From Deltaproteobacteria bacterium (GTDB lineage Bacteria; Desulfobacterota; Desulfarculia; Desulfarculales; Desulfarculaceae): a stretch of DNA of 64,000 nucleotides. Below, one piece after another: positions 44,083 to 53,700 of this stretch (the stretch's first letter is position 1; each line of letters begins with the position of its first letter). Below the pieces are notes generated by a model, which saw only the letters and a program-made list of their open reading frames with translations, was not told the DNA's origin and searched no databases. Location of the stretch: the NCBI GenBank assembly GCA_020444165.1, contig JAHLLK010000012.1, forward strand, positions 1 to 64,000. Direction: 5' to 3'. A program made the position numbers and the translations under genes.

Positions 44083-45429
44083 CTATATCTGGGAGAGCAG
44101 GCGGGCCAGGCCCTTGCGTTTCCCGACCTTGCCGGTGAGCTTGCTCATCCCCTTCATCATCTTCTTGGCCTGCAAAAAATTTTTCAGGAGCCGGTTCACG
44201 TCGGTGACCGTGGTGCCGCTGCCCGCCGCGATGCGTTTGCGGCGCGAGGCGTTGATCACCGTATGATCACCGCGCTCCACCCGGGTCATGCTGTCGATGA
44301 TGGCCACCACCCGCTTGATCTCGCCCTCGTCGGGCTGCATGCTCTTCAGGCCCTTCAGCTTGCCCGCGCCCGGCAGCATGTTCAGGATTGACTCCAGGGA
44401 GCCCAGCTTGCTCAACTGGCTGATCTGGTCGCGGAAATCCTCCAGGGTGAAGGAGTTGGTGGCCATCTTGCGGGCCAGGTCCTGGGCCTTCTCGGCCTCA
44501 AAGGCCTCGCTGGCCTTTTCCACCAGGCTCAAAACATCGCCCATGCCCAGGATGCGGCTGGCCATGCGGTCGGGGTGGAACAGCTCCAGGGCGTCCAGCT
44601 TCTCGCCCACGCCCACCAGCTTGAGCGGCAGACCGGTGACCGCCTTGATGGACAGCGCCGCGCCGCCGCGGGCGTCGCCTTCCACCTTGGTGAGCACCAC
44701 CCCGGTGAGGTCCATGCGCTCGTGGAAGGCCTGGGCCACGCTCACCGCCTCCTGGCCGGTCATGGCGTCGGCCACGAACAGAACCTCGTGGGGGTTCAGG
44801 CGGGCCTTCATGGCGGCCAGCTCGGCCATCAGCGGCTCGTCCACGTGCAGGCGGCCGGCCGTGTCCACGATGAGGAGATCGGCGCCGGCCCGGGAGGCCG
44901 CGGCCAGGGCCTGGCCGGCGATGTCCACCGGGTTTTGGGCCGGGTCGCTGTCGAACACCGGCACTTCCACCTGGGCGGCCAGCTTCTTGAGCTGCTGGAT
45001 GGCCGCGGGGCGCTGCACGTCGGCCGGCACCAGATAGGGGTGCTTGCCCTTGCCCTTGAGCATCAGGGCCAATTTGCCCGCCGTGGTGGTCTTGCCCGAG
45101 CCCTGCAGCCCCACCAGCATGAAAACCAAAGGCGGCCGGCCCACCAGGTTCAACGGTTCGGCCCGGCCGCCCATGAGACCGGTCAACTCGTCCTGGACGA
45201 TTTTGATGACTTGCTGGGCCGGGGTGAGGCTCTTCATCACCTCCTGGCCCAGAGCCCGCTCCCGGACCTTGGCCACGAACTCCTTGGCCACCTTGTAGTG
45301 AACGTCGGCCTCCAACAGGGCCAAACGAACCTCACGCAAGGCTTCGGAGACATTGCTCTCCGAAAGCTTGCCATGACCCTTCAGACGTTTGAAGGTGAGG
45401 CTCAGACGATCGCTAAGGTTATCGAACAT
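44083..45429 (-). CDS. ffh: Signal recognition particle protein Ffh (SRP54)
   Basis: 448 residues. The N and G domains are followed by a Met-rich M domain. GLQGSGKTTTAGKLA is the P-loop, with DTAGRLHVDEPL and TKVEGDARGGAALS as other G motifs. The M domain has MLPGAGKLKGLK and RRKRIAAGSGT (the SRP-RNA contact). It targets nascent membrane proteins. It heads the ribosomal/tRNA-modification block. Confidence 0.97.
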   Translation of the reverse strand: MFDNLSDRLSLTFKRLKGHGKLSESNVSEALREVRLALLEADVHYKVAKEFVAKVRERALGQEVMKSLTPAQQVIKIVQDELTGLMGGRAEPLNLVGRPPLVFMLVGLQGSGKTTTAGKLALMLKGKGKHPYLVPADVQRPAAIQQLKKLAAQVEVPVFDSDPAQNPVDIAGQALAAASRAGADLLIVDTAGRLHVDEPLMAELAAMKARLNPHEVLFVADAMTGQEAVSVAQAFHERMDLTGVVLTKVEGDARGGAALSIKAVTGLPLKLVGVGEKLDALELFHPDRMASRILGMGDVLSLVEKASEAFEAEKAQDLARKMATNSFTLEDFRDQISQLSKLGSLESILNMLPGAGKLKGLKSMQPDEGEIKRVVAIIDSMTRVERGDHTVINASRRKRIAAGSGTTVTDVNRLLKNFLQAKKMMKGMSKLTGKVGKRKGLARLLSQI

Positions 45430-45854
45430 GGGCCAAGCAATCCGCTCCGCTGAAAATTTCCCGCGGCTGGGTAGCTAAACACTAGCCAAAATCGGCTGTC
45501 CCGGCGGGCTGCCGCGACCCCTCTCCAGGCCGCGTCGTGCGGCGGGCCCGCGCGGCCCGCCCGGCAGGTCGCTGTGCCCCCCTGCCCAAGCCGGAATTTC
45601 GCATTCTGAAAAAGGGGATTATAGGGGAACCCCTCCCAGCCGTCAACCACTCCGCTCAAAGGAGGCGCCCCTACTGCCTTATCCCCCATGCTAAAAATAT
45701 ACCATTTGCGCGCCGGTCAATTCAAATCAATGTTGCCGCCAGCCCCTTCTCCCTTCTAAAATCGCTGCATACCTTACCATTTTTTCCCCCACCCGGCGCA
45801 AGGGGCATGTGGCGGACCCGCCCCCGCCCCGCGCCCGGGAGACCGGAGCCCCGC
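45430..45854. other. Divergent intergenic region between ffh and the ThiF-like gene
   Basis: About 425 bp. AT-rich patches around 45470-45490 and 45690-45780 are likely promoter areas for the two divergent transcripts. No RNA gene or repeat was recognised. Confidence 0.4.
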
Positions 45855-46667
45855 ATGTCCGCGCCCTTTCCCCCTGGTCTGGTCCGGCAAGCCGGCCACC
45901 TGAGCCCGGCCGAGCAGACCCGCCTGGCCGCCGCCCGGGTCACCGTGCTGGGCCTGGGCGGGGTGGGCGGGGTGGCGGCCGAGCTGTTGGCCCGGGCCGG
46001 GGTGGGCGAGCTGGTCCTGGCCGACGGCGAGGCCTTCGAGCCCTCCAACCTGAACCGCCAGGTGGGAGCCCTCCGCTCCACCCTGGGAGAGGAAAAGGCC
46101 CGGGTCATGGCCCGGCGCCTGGCCGGGGTGAACCCTGCCCTGCGGCTCCGGGTGGGGGAGCGGGTGAGCGGCGAGGAAGCGGCCGCGGCCCTTTTGGCCG
46201 GCGCCGCGGCCGGGGTGCTGGCCATGGACACGCTGCTGCCGGCCGTGGCCGCCTGGCGGGCCGCCCGGCAGCGGGGACTCGCCCTGGTGGAGGCCCTGGC
46301 TCTCCCGGTGTTGCAGGTACGGGTCTACGCGCCGGCCGGCCCCGACCCCGAGGACGGCCTGCCCAGCCAGGGCCAGGACCTGGCCCTGGTGGACCCCGAC
46401 GCCCTGGGCGCGGCCTACGCCCGGGCCGAAGCCGCCCGCCTGGCCGACGGCCAGGGCGGCCCCCTGGCCCTGGCCGCGCCCCTGGCCCTGGCCCAGATGC
46501 AATCCGGCCAGGTGCCCAGCCTGGGGCCCCTGGTCTGGCTGGCCGGGTCCCTGGCCGCCCTGGAAACCCTGAAAATCCTCCTGGGCCGAGGGCGCGTGGC
46601 CTGGTTCCCGGCCGGCGCCGCCCTGGACCCCTGGGCCTGGGAATTGCACCCTCCACCCGGGGAATAG
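45855..46667 (+). CDS. ThiF/MoeB/HesA-family adenylyltransferase-like protein lacking cysteines
   Basis: 270 residues from ATG 45855. VTVLGLGGVGGVAAELLARAG is the nucleotide-binding loop, followed by LADGEAFEPSNLNRQ with the Asp and the Asn-x-x-Arg-Gln of E1-like enzymes and KARVMARRLAGVNP. The whole protein contains no Cys, so it has neither the zinc CxxC pairs nor a catalytic Cys. It could only adenylate, or bind, a carrier C-terminus, or act on another substrate, as some HesA/TcdA-type members do. It is followed by recN. Confidence 0.82.
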   Translation: MSAPFPPGLVRQAGHLSPAEQTRLAAARVTVLGLGGVGGVAAELLARAGVGELVLADGEAFEPSNLNRQVGALRSTLGEEKARVMARRLAGVNPALRLRVGERVSGEEAAAALLAGAAAGVLAMDTLLPAVAAWRAARQRGLALVEALALPVLQVRVYAPAGPDPEDGLPSQGQDLALVDPDALGAAYARAEAARLADGQGGPLALAAPLALAQMQSGQVPSLGPLVWLAGSLAALETLKILLGRGRVAWFPAGAALDPWAWELHPPPGE

Positions 46668-46858
46668 CCTCCGGGGGAGCCGGCCCCCCGCCCGGCCGGA
46701 ATCCGCGATGCCGCCCGGAGGCCCCGGCATGGCCCTGGCCGGGACGCCAACCGGCCTCGCTTGCAGAATATGATTGCAACCGCCGCGCCGGGCGGATAGT
46801 TATCATTGGATGGTCCAGGCCCGGCACCGGCACCCGTAACCCCAAGGCTTCCGCGCTC

Positions 46859-48574
46859 ATGATCGCCTTTTTACAGATCAAGAATTTCGCCCTCATCGAC
46901 TCCCTGCAACTGGAGCTGGGGCCGGGCCTCACCGTGCTCTCCGGCGAGACCGGCGCGGGCAAATCCATCATCCTGGCCGCGGTGGGCCTCCTGTTGGGCC
47001 AGCGGGCCGCCGGCGACCTCATCCGCCAGGGCGAGAACCAGGCCGTGGTGGAGGCCCTGTTCCAGCTCACGGCCGATGACCCGGTGCTGGCTGAGGTGGC
47101 GGCCCAGGGCTGGGCCGCCGAGGGCGAGGACAGCGACCTGGTGGTGAAGCGGGTGGTGAGCGCCAAGGGTTCCAACCGGGTGCAGGTGGCCGGCTCCCTG
47201 GCCACCCTGGCCCAGCTGGCCCAGGTGGGGCCCGAGCTGGTGAGCGTGGTGGGCCAGCACGCCTCCCAGGGCCTCCTGCGTCCTGAGGAGCATCTGGCCC
47301 TGTTGGACGATTTCGGCGATCTGGCGGCCCAGCGGGAGGAAGTAGCCGCCACCGTGGCCCGGGTGCGGGCCCTGGACGCGGACCTGGCCCGGGTGCGGGA
47401 GAGCCTGGACCAGCGGGAGGAGCGCCGGGCCCGGCTGGAAGAAGTGGTGGCCGAGCTGGAGGAGGCGGCCCTGGACCCGGCGGAGGAGGAGCGCCTCAAG
47501 AAGGAGCGCCGGGTCTTGGCCAACGCCGAGCAATTGGCCCGGCTCTCGGAAGAGGCCCACCAGGGCCTGTACGCGGCCGAGGGCTCGGTGTTGGAGACCC
47601 TGGGCACGGTGCGGGGCCTGGTGGACAACCTGGCCCGCCTGGACCCGGACGCCCAGCCCTGGGCCGAGCGGCTGACCGACGCCTATTACACTTTGGAGGA
47701 CCTGGCCGGTGAGCTCAGGGACCACGCCGCGGGCCTGGTCTTCGACCCCGGCCGTCTGGACTGGGTGGAGGGCCGCCTGCACAAATTGCAGCGCCTGACC
47801 CGCAAATTCGGCGGCGGAGTGCCTGAAGCCCTGGCCGCCCTGGAGCAGGCCCGGGAGGAGCTGGCCGGCCTGGGCCGCGGCGAGGAGCGCCTGGCCGAGC
47901 TGGCCCGGGAGCGGGAGCGGGTCCTGGGCGTGGCCCTGGCCCTGGCCCGGGGCCTCTCGGCCGCCCGCCGGGCGGCGGGTGACCTCCTGGCCCGGGGGGT
48001 GGAGGAAGAAGTGGCCGATCTGGGCATGGCCGCCTGCCGCTTCGAGGTGCGCCTGGAGCCCCCCGGCGGCGCGGCCCTGGAGACCCCGGAAGGCCCCCTG
48101 GCCGCCCGGGGCCTGGAGACCGCGGAGTTCTACATCGCGCCCAACCCCGGCGAGGGCTTCCGCCGGCTGGGCCGCATCGCCTCGGGCGGCGAGCTTTCCC
48201 GCCTGCTTTTGGCGCTGAAATGCGTGGCCGTGCGGCAGCACGGCGCGCCGACCCTGGTTTTCGACGAGGTGGACGCCGGCATCGGCGGCGGCACCGGCAG
48301 CGCGGTGGGCCGCAAGCTGGCCCGCCTGGCCCAGGGGGCCCAGGTCTTGTGCATCACCCACCTGCCCCAGATCGCGGCCTGGGCCGACCGGCACGTGGCC
48401 GTGGCCAAGGAGGTGCGGGAGGGGCGCACGGTGACCACCCTGACCCCCCTGGACGGCCCGGCCCGCCTGGGCGAGATGGCCCGCATGCTGGCCGGCCCCG
48501 AGGGCCGGGACACCGCGTCAGAGCACGCCCAACGACTGTTGGAGGCGGCGGCGCGGGAAAAGGCGGCCATGTAG
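46859..48574 (+). CDS. recN: DNA repair protein RecN
   Basis: 571 residues from ATG 46859. An SMC-like head is split around a coiled coil. FLQIKNFALIDSLQLELGPG and SGETGAGKSIILAAVGLL form Walker A (near 29-37), and VGQHASQGLLRPEEHLALLD precedes the long coiled coil. The C-terminal half has RIASGGELSRLLLALK (signature), LVFDEVDAGIGGG (Walker B) and CITHLPQIAAWAD. It works in double-strand break repair. The coiled coil is rich in Glu and Arg, as is usual. Confidence 0.95.
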   Translation: MIAFLQIKNFALIDSLQLELGPGLTVLSGETGAGKSIILAAVGLLLGQRAAGDLIRQGENQAVVEALFQLTADDPVLAEVAAQGWAAEGEDSDLVVKRVVSAKGSNRVQVAGSLATLAQLAQVGPELVSVVGQHASQGLLRPEEHLALLDDFGDLAAQREEVAATVARVRALDADLARVRESLDQREERRARLEEVVAELEEAALDPAEEERLKKERRVLANAEQLARLSEEAHQGLYAAEGSVLETLGTVRGLVDNLARLDPDAQPWAERLTDAYYTLEDLAGELRDHAAGLVFDPGRLDWVEGRLHKLQRLTRKFGGGVPEALAALEQAREELAGLGRGEERLAELARERERVLGVALALARGLSAARRAAGDLLARGVEEEVADLGMAACRFEVRLEPPGGAALETPEGPLAARGLETAEFYIAPNPGEGFRRLGRIASGGELSRLLLALKCVAVRQHGAPTLVFDEVDAGIGGGTGSAVGRKLARLAQGAQVLCITHLPQIAAWADRHVAVAKEVREGRTVTTLTPLDGPARLGEMARMLAGPEGRDTASEHAQRLLEAAAREKAAM

Positions 48575-48621
48575 GGGGCCGGGGCATCGATGAACAGCCG
48601 AGCACGGGTGGGGGTGAGGAG

Positions 48622-49836
48622 TTGGCGGCGCGGCGCACCCTGAATGTGGCGTTGACCCTGGTTTCCCTGGGCCTGACTCTGCTGCTGGCCGAAGGGGTGT
48701 ACGGGCTTTGGCATGGCGCCGAGCCCCGAACCTCGCTCCTGGCCGAGCTGGCCTCCCGGCTCCGCCGGACCGCGGACGCGCTGCCCGAACCCCCGCCGGC
48801 GCCCGCTCCGCTCGCGGCCGGGGCCCGGCCGCCGACGGGCGGTGAGCGCGACTTGGCGCCCCTGGAGAGCTACTTGAACCTCCCCCTGGAGGTCAAGGCC
48901 CTCCTCCCGGAATTCGCGCGGGCTGGGGCCGTCTTGGGCAACACCCCCTTCACCGGGCTGGCCGGCCCGTCGGCCCGGGTCACCTTCGAGGACACCCGGG
49001 GCCGGCTCCGCAACAAACCGGGGCTCACCTACCGCTTGTATCCCTTGCGCTCGCGCATCTACAATCCCCTGGACCCCCCCACCCTGTTCCATCACGGCGA
49101 CCGCGAAATCCCCGCCGCCGACCCGGTGGGCTTCTTTCTGCGGCGCTTCTCCTATTTCCACAAGGTGGTGAACATCGACGCCCAGGGCAACCGGCGCACC
49201 GCGCCGGCCGGCCCGGCCGGCGGGCCGGTGGTCCTGGTGGCGGGCGACAGCGTGGCCTTCGGGCTGGGAGTGGAGGACCACCAGAGCCTGCCCTCGCGGC
49301 TCCAGGAGGCGCGGCCGGATTTTCTGTTCGTGAACCTGGGCATCCCCGGGGCCGACGCCCTATCGGTTACCAGCCGCTTGCAAGAGGAACTGGCCCGCTG
49401 GGGGGATCGGGTGCGGGGAATTGTTTACGTTCTCTGTGAAAACGACTTGACCCCGCGCCACCCGCCGGAATACACCTTCGAGCGGCTGGGCGAAATCCTG
49501 GCGCGGCGGCCCGGGGTGTTCCGTGTCCTGGTTTTCAGCCAACTGGTGTACCGCATCCTGCCCGACCTCTTCCGCACGCCCTTGCAGCAATTGGCGGCCC
49601 ATGAAGCCGCCCGCCGGCGCAGCCGGGATCTGGCGGAAAATCTGGGCCTGGCCTGGGTGGATTCGCGGCAGCTGGCGCAGGAGTTCATCCTCGCGGAGGC
49701 CAATCCCCTGGCTGGTTGCGCCCTATACTGCGACCACGCCCATTTTTCCAGCCTGGGCAACCGCCTGCTGGCCCAGGCCGTGGCCCGCCGCCTGCCGCCG
49801 GGCCGCGCGCCCCAACCGAAAGGCACAACGCCATGA
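48622..49836 (+). CDS. Membrane-anchored SGNH-hydrolase-like protein
   Basis: 404 residues from TTG 48622, the first in-frame start before the signal anchor, preceded directly by GGTGAGGAG. GTG 48646 and TTG 48652 are alternatives, so the start is uncertain. An N-terminal hydrophobic helix (about 7-25) and a Pro/Ala-rich linker lead to a periplasmic SGNH domain with VAGDSVAFGLGVED (GDS block), the Asn block in NLGIPGADA, and CDHAHFSS with the catalytic Asp-x-x-His. The presumed activity is an esterase or O-acyl transfer on a surface polymer. The TGA stop overlaps the ATG of a methyltransferase gene (ATGA). Confidence 0.72.
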   Translation: MAARRTLNVALTLVSLGLTLLLAEGVYGLWHGAEPRTSLLAELASRLRRTADALPEPPPAPAPLAAGARPPTGGERDLAPLESYLNLPLEVKALLPEFARAGAVLGNTPFTGLAGPSARVTFEDTRGRLRNKPGLTYRLYPLRSRIYNPLDPPTLFHHGDREIPAADPVGFFLRRFSYFHKVVNIDAQGNRRTAPAGPAGGPVVLVAGDSVAFGLGVEDHQSLPSRLQEARPDFLFVNLGIPGADALSVTSRLQEELARWGDRVRGIVYVLCENDLTPRHPPEYTFERLGEILARRPGVFRVLVFSQLVYRILPDLFRTPLQQLAAHEAARRRSRDLAENLGLAWVDSRQLAQEFILAEANPLAGCALYCDHAHFSSLGNRLLAQAVARRLPPGRAPQPKGTTP

Positions 49837-50633
49837 GAGGCAAATACCTGGCCCGCCGCATCGTCAGCAACCTGGCCCGGCGCCTGGGCCTGGAAACCTA
49901 CGAGCCGGTGTACTTCTACCGCGAGAACCTGGCGCGGCACACCACCTACCACGAGTCGGACCGGCCCATCCGGGACACCCGGCTCACCTCCCGCTGGGGC
50001 GAGGACCAGGACCTCACCCTCACCGTGGAAGGCCTGGCCGACGTGCTGGACACGGGCCGGCACACGGGGGCCCGCATCCTGGAGGTGGGGCCCAAGTACG
50101 GCCACCACTCCCGCTGGCTGGACCGCCATTTGGCCCCGGCCGAGCTGGTGTTCTCGGATTTCGCCCAGGACAGCCACCTGCACACGCCGTGGAAGGACCA
50201 GATCAAGTGCCCCCACCGCTGGATCTACGGTGACCTGCTGCACACCCCCGAACTGTGGGGCGCGGGGCCCTTTGACCTGGTGCTGTTCTTGGGCGTCCTG
50301 TACCACAGCTTCCACCACGTGCGCATGCTGGCCATCCTGAACCGGCTCACCCGGCCGGGAGGGCGCCTGCTCCTGGCCACCTCCCACGACCCCCGCCCCG
50401 ACGCGGTGCTCCGCCTGAACTGGCAGAACATCACCGGCAAGGCCAAAGCGGTGCCCAGCCTGGACGCGTTACGGGTTATGCTGGCCTGGACCGGCTGGCG
50501 CAAGGCCACCCGCTACGTGAACTTCCGCCCCGGTTCGGTGCAGGTGCTCCTCGAATGCGAAAAGACCGACGAGGTGCCCGCGGACGCCGACTTCGCCGAA
50601 ATCGTCACTCCCCACCGTCCCCAGGAGGAATAG
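49833..50633 (+). CDS. SAM-dependent methyltransferase
   Basis: 266 residues from ATG 49833, overlapping the previous stop. ARILEVGPKYGHHSRWLDRH is motif I of class I AdoMet methyltransferases. FDLVLFLGVLYHSFHHVRML is the motif IV/V region seen in tRNA-CmoB-like and small-molecule enzymes. NRLTRPGGRLLLATS follows. The N-terminal ~70 residues are Tyr/Arg-rich and unusual. The substrate is unknown; coupling to an SGNH protein suggests a surface-glycan or lipid modification. Confidence 0.83.
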   Translation: MRGKYLARRIVSNLARRLGLETYEPVYFYRENLARHTTYHESDRPIRDTRLTSRWGEDQDLTLTVEGLADVLDTGRHTGARILEVGPKYGHHSRWLDRHLAPAELVFSDFAQDSHLHTPWKDQIKCPHRWIYGDLLHTPELWGAGPFDLVLFLGVLYHSFHHVRMLAILNRLTRPGGRLLLATSHDPRPDAVLRLNWQNITGKAKAVPSLDALRVMLAWTGWRKATRYVNFRPGSVQVLLECEKTDEVPADADFAEIVTPHRPQEE

Positions 50634-50635
50634 GC

Positions 50636-51694
50636 TTGTTCAACGCCCTCCACCGCATATGCCGCCGCCCCTCCCGGCCGGGCCTGGCGATCACGGCCCT
50701 GGCCCTGGCCCTGGCCTTGGCCTGGGGCCTGGCCCCGGCCACCCCGGCCCAGGCCCAGGCCGGCGATGACTGGGACATCTTCCGCAATGAGTTGCGGGAC
50801 CAGTTGAAACAAACCCAGGCGCTGTCCGCGGTGCTCTCCGGTCTGCTGACCATGGCCATCTCGCCCGACTGGTCCGCCGCCTTCTACACCCTTGGCGAGG
50901 ACTCCGAGTCCCAGAGCGCCGTGGACATGAACACGATCAAGATCCCCCTCTACAAACGCTTCCCCCTGGCCGGCCGCGCCTGGGAGCCCTTTGCCGGGAT
51001 CACCCTGGGCTACATGGAGGTGGTGTCCCAGGGCGAGTACGCCGTGGACCCTTCCGCCCCGGTGGATGGGGTGCTCTCCTACGAGGAGCGCTGGCGCTGC
51101 TACTCGGCCTTTGGCGAGACCGGGGTCAAGCTCCCCCTGGGCTGGGGTTTCAGCCTGATTCCCTCGGTGGGCGGCGGCTGGGCCCAGGTCCGCAACCTGA
51201 CCGACTATCGCAACGAGTTCAGCCGGGAGTTCATCGCCCGGCTGTTCGACGGCCTGCTCACCAACTTCTCCCTGGACGCGGTGGTGTTCATGGCCGCGCT
51301 CCGGGCCGATTACGAACGGAAACTGGGGCCCCTGAACCTGCGGGTGAAGTTGAAAGGCACCGAGTTCTATCTGGACGTGGTGGACGCCACCGACGAGGCC
51401 CAGGAGTTCTCGGGCAACAACGGCACCCTGACCGGCCGGGTGGAGCTGACCGGACCCACCGGCCTGGACCTGGGCAGCTATCCCTTGTTGTGGCAGGGCT
51501 TCGTGGGCGGCTTCCAGTTCCTGGGCCCGGACGCCGAGGCCCTGGGCTTTGACCATTTCGTGGAAATCGGCGCCTACCTGGGGGTGGACCTCCGGCGGGC
51601 GGGGCTCTGGGTGGACGCCCTGAAGCTGGGCGGCAGCCTCATCGCCGGCGACGACATCACCGGCTGGTCGGTGTCCCTGGGTTACAGTTTCTAG
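50636..51694 (+). CDS. Exported protein, probable outer-membrane beta-barrel
   Basis: 352 residues from TTG 50636, chosen because AGGAGG lies 7 bases upstream and a standard signal peptide (basic start, Ala/Leu-rich core, AQAQA cleavage region near residue 43) follows directly. The mature chain has alternating hydrophobic strands with Gly/Tyr/Trp and ends in VSLGYSF, the C-terminal Phe typical of BAM-inserted barrels. I do not recognise the family. It starts two bases after the methyltransferase stop and probably belongs to that operon. Confidence 0.72.
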   Translation: MFNALHRICRRPSRPGLAITALALALALAWGLAPATPAQAQAGDDWDIFRNELRDQLKQTQALSAVLSGLLTMAISPDWSAAFYTLGEDSESQSAVDMNTIKIPLYKRFPLAGRAWEPFAGITLGYMEVVSQGEYAVDPSAPVDGVLSYEERWRCYSAFGETGVKLPLGWGFSLIPSVGGGWAQVRNLTDYRNEFSREFIARLFDGLLTNFSLDAVVFMAALRADYERKLGPLNLRVKLKGTEFYLDVVDATDEAQEFSGNNGTLTGRVELTGPTGLDLGSYPLLWQGFVGGFQFLGPDAEALGFDHFVEIGAYLGVDLRRAGLWVDALKLGGSLIAGDDITGWSVSLGYSF

Positions 51695-51761
51695 GCGTGG
51701 CTATCCTGGGCGCCGGGACCCGGGGAGGGCGCCATTGAGGCAAGGCAACCGGGAAAGGCTG

Positions 51762-52586
51762 ATGAATAGGTTCTTGGGCTTGGCCGCCGCCATCTGCCTG
51801 GTCCTGGTGGGGGCGGGGGAGGGCCGGGCGGATCTGACCTGCGCTCCCATTGCCCTGCCCCGGCCGGGGCAATGGGAGGCGGGGGTGCAGGGGGCCTGGA
51901 TCTTCAGCCAGGATTTTCGGAATATTAACGCCACGGTCAGCCGGGGCGGGGCGAGCTACTCCGTGCCGGTCCGGGACCTGCAAATCGATGACGACCAGTC
52001 CTGGCTGGTCCGCGTCGCCTATGGCGTGAACGATCACCTCAGCATCTTCGCCAAGTTGGGCGTGACGGACGGCGGACAGTTCAAGTTCCGCAACTGGGAC
52101 GGGGACAGCGGCTCCTGGTGGTCCAACGAATTCAAACTGAAGAGCGTCTTCACCTGGGCTGGGGGAGCCCAGGTCCGGGTGTTCGAGACCGCGGCGGGGT
52201 TGGGGGCCCTGCTGGCCGCCCAGTACCAGCGCTACGACGACCGGAAAACCGGCGACATGGACTCCCACGGGCACGGCACTTCGTACAACGACTTCCAGGC
52301 CGCTTACTGGCAGGCGGATGTGGCGGCCAGCCTGTATCAAAAGCTGGGGCTGTGAGCCCTCTATGCCGGGCTGGGCTATGAGTACGCCGAACTGCAGATT
52401 GCCGGCCGGGCCAACCTGGGCACCGCCTATGCCAACCACCTCGACTTCGGCGATCTGGAAAACCAGGACAACCTTCAGGCCTTCGTGGGCGTGAGCTGGC
52501 GGGCGTTCCGCGATCTAAGCCTGTCCCTACAGGGCGATTTCCTGGCCCCGACCGCAGTTGCCTGGGGAGTGGGCTGGGCCTTTTGA
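51762..52586 (+). pseudogene. Outer-membrane barrel-like gene interrupted by an in-frame TGA
   Basis: From ATG 51762 (GGGAAAGG upstream) a signal peptide and a strand-rich exported protein run to TGA at 52353-52355. The same frame then continues open for 76 codons (ALYAGLGYEYAEL and following) to a second TGA at 52584-52586, ending in VGWAF with the barrel-type C-terminal Phe. Both halves have the same composition and the combined length is a normal barrel. The simplest reading is a nonsense mutation in a gene that was recently intact; selenocysteine is not supported by a visible SECIS-like hairpin. Confidence 0.75.
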
Positions 52587-52792
52587 CCAAGGGTCGAGAG
52601 CCCCTTCCTGGCTTTTTTCCCGGCCCGCTCCAGGGGTGCCGGACCCGGCCAGCCGGGGGAGATAAAATCCCCAACCGCCCCGGGCTCGCTTATCCTGAAA
52701 AAAAATCGCCCAGCCTTCTTTGGCCATCCGCCCGCGCCCCGGCCTCCGGAAAGAGCTGGCGGAGAAGCCCCCCCAGGCTCTGGAGTCAAGCC

Positions 52793-53666
52793 ATGCCCCA
52801 CGCCCAAGTCAACGGAATTACCATATAATACTAATCATTTGGCGAGCCGGCCGACCCGGCCCTGCTCCTGGTCATGGGCCTGAACACCCAGCTGCTCGGC
52901 TGGGACGAGGTGGTCTGCCAGGAGCTGGCGGACCAGGGTTTCCACGTGATCCGCTACGACAACCGGGACGTGGGGCTCTCCTCGACCAAAGAGGAATGGG
53001 GCGTGCCGGACATATACGGCATCATGGCCCAGGGCCGCCACCCCCTACACCATGGGGGACCTGGCCGCCGACGGCCTCGGCCTCCTGGACCACCTGGGAA
53101 TCGCCCGGGCCCACCTCTGCGGCATGTCCATGGGCGGCTTCATCGTCCAGACCATGGCCCTCTTGGAGCCCGCGCGCATCCTCTCCCTCACCTCCATCTC
53201 CAGCGGCACCGGCAACCCGGAGTTGCCGGTGTTGGACCCCGCGATGGCCACGGTGATCATGACGCCCTATCCCGCGGAGCGCGAGGCGGCCATGGCCCAC
53301 CAGTTGGAGATCTACCGGGCCATTTCCGGGGCGGGCTTCCCCTTTGAGGAGCAATGGCACCGCCGTTTCATCGCCAAATCATTTGCGCGGGGGGTGTCGC
53401 CGAAGGGGAAGATGCGGCAGTTCGCCGCCGTGGTGGCGCAGGACAACCGCAAGCCGGCCCTGGGCACGCTCACGGCGCCCACCCTGGTGGTGCACGGCGC
53501 GGCGGACCGCCTGGTGCTGCCGGCCGGCGGCCGGGACACGGCCGCGGCCATCCCCGGGGCCAAGCTGGTCCTGATCGAGGGCATGGGGCACGACCTGCCC
53601 ACGGGCCGGGGCCCCTGGCCGCAGGTGATCGCCGCCCTGCGGACCCACCTGCGGGAAAACGCCTGA
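52793..53666 (+). pseudogene. Alpha/beta hydrolase gene, disrupted by two stops and a frameshift
   Basis: MPHAQVNGITI is followed by TAA and, after one codon, a second TAA at 52826-52834. The frame then continues with FGEPADPALLLVMGLNTQLLG, RYDNRDVGLSS and DIYGIMAQG. A +1 shift near 53035-53050 moves the reading to the frame that encodes MGDLAADGLGLLDHLG, the nucleophile elbow GMSMGGF, LVVHGAADRLVLP and GMGHDLP. The Ser, Asp and His of the triad are all still visible. It is a decayed member of the family and lies next to another pseudogene. Confidence 0.85.
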
Positions 53667-53700
53667 GCGCCGGCCAGGCGGGGAAGGCGGGGGGGGAAGC

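Noticed and set aside
52353..52355. Selenocysteine codon
   Set aside because: There is no convincing SECIS-like hairpin just downstream, and the position is in a barrel strand, not a redox site.
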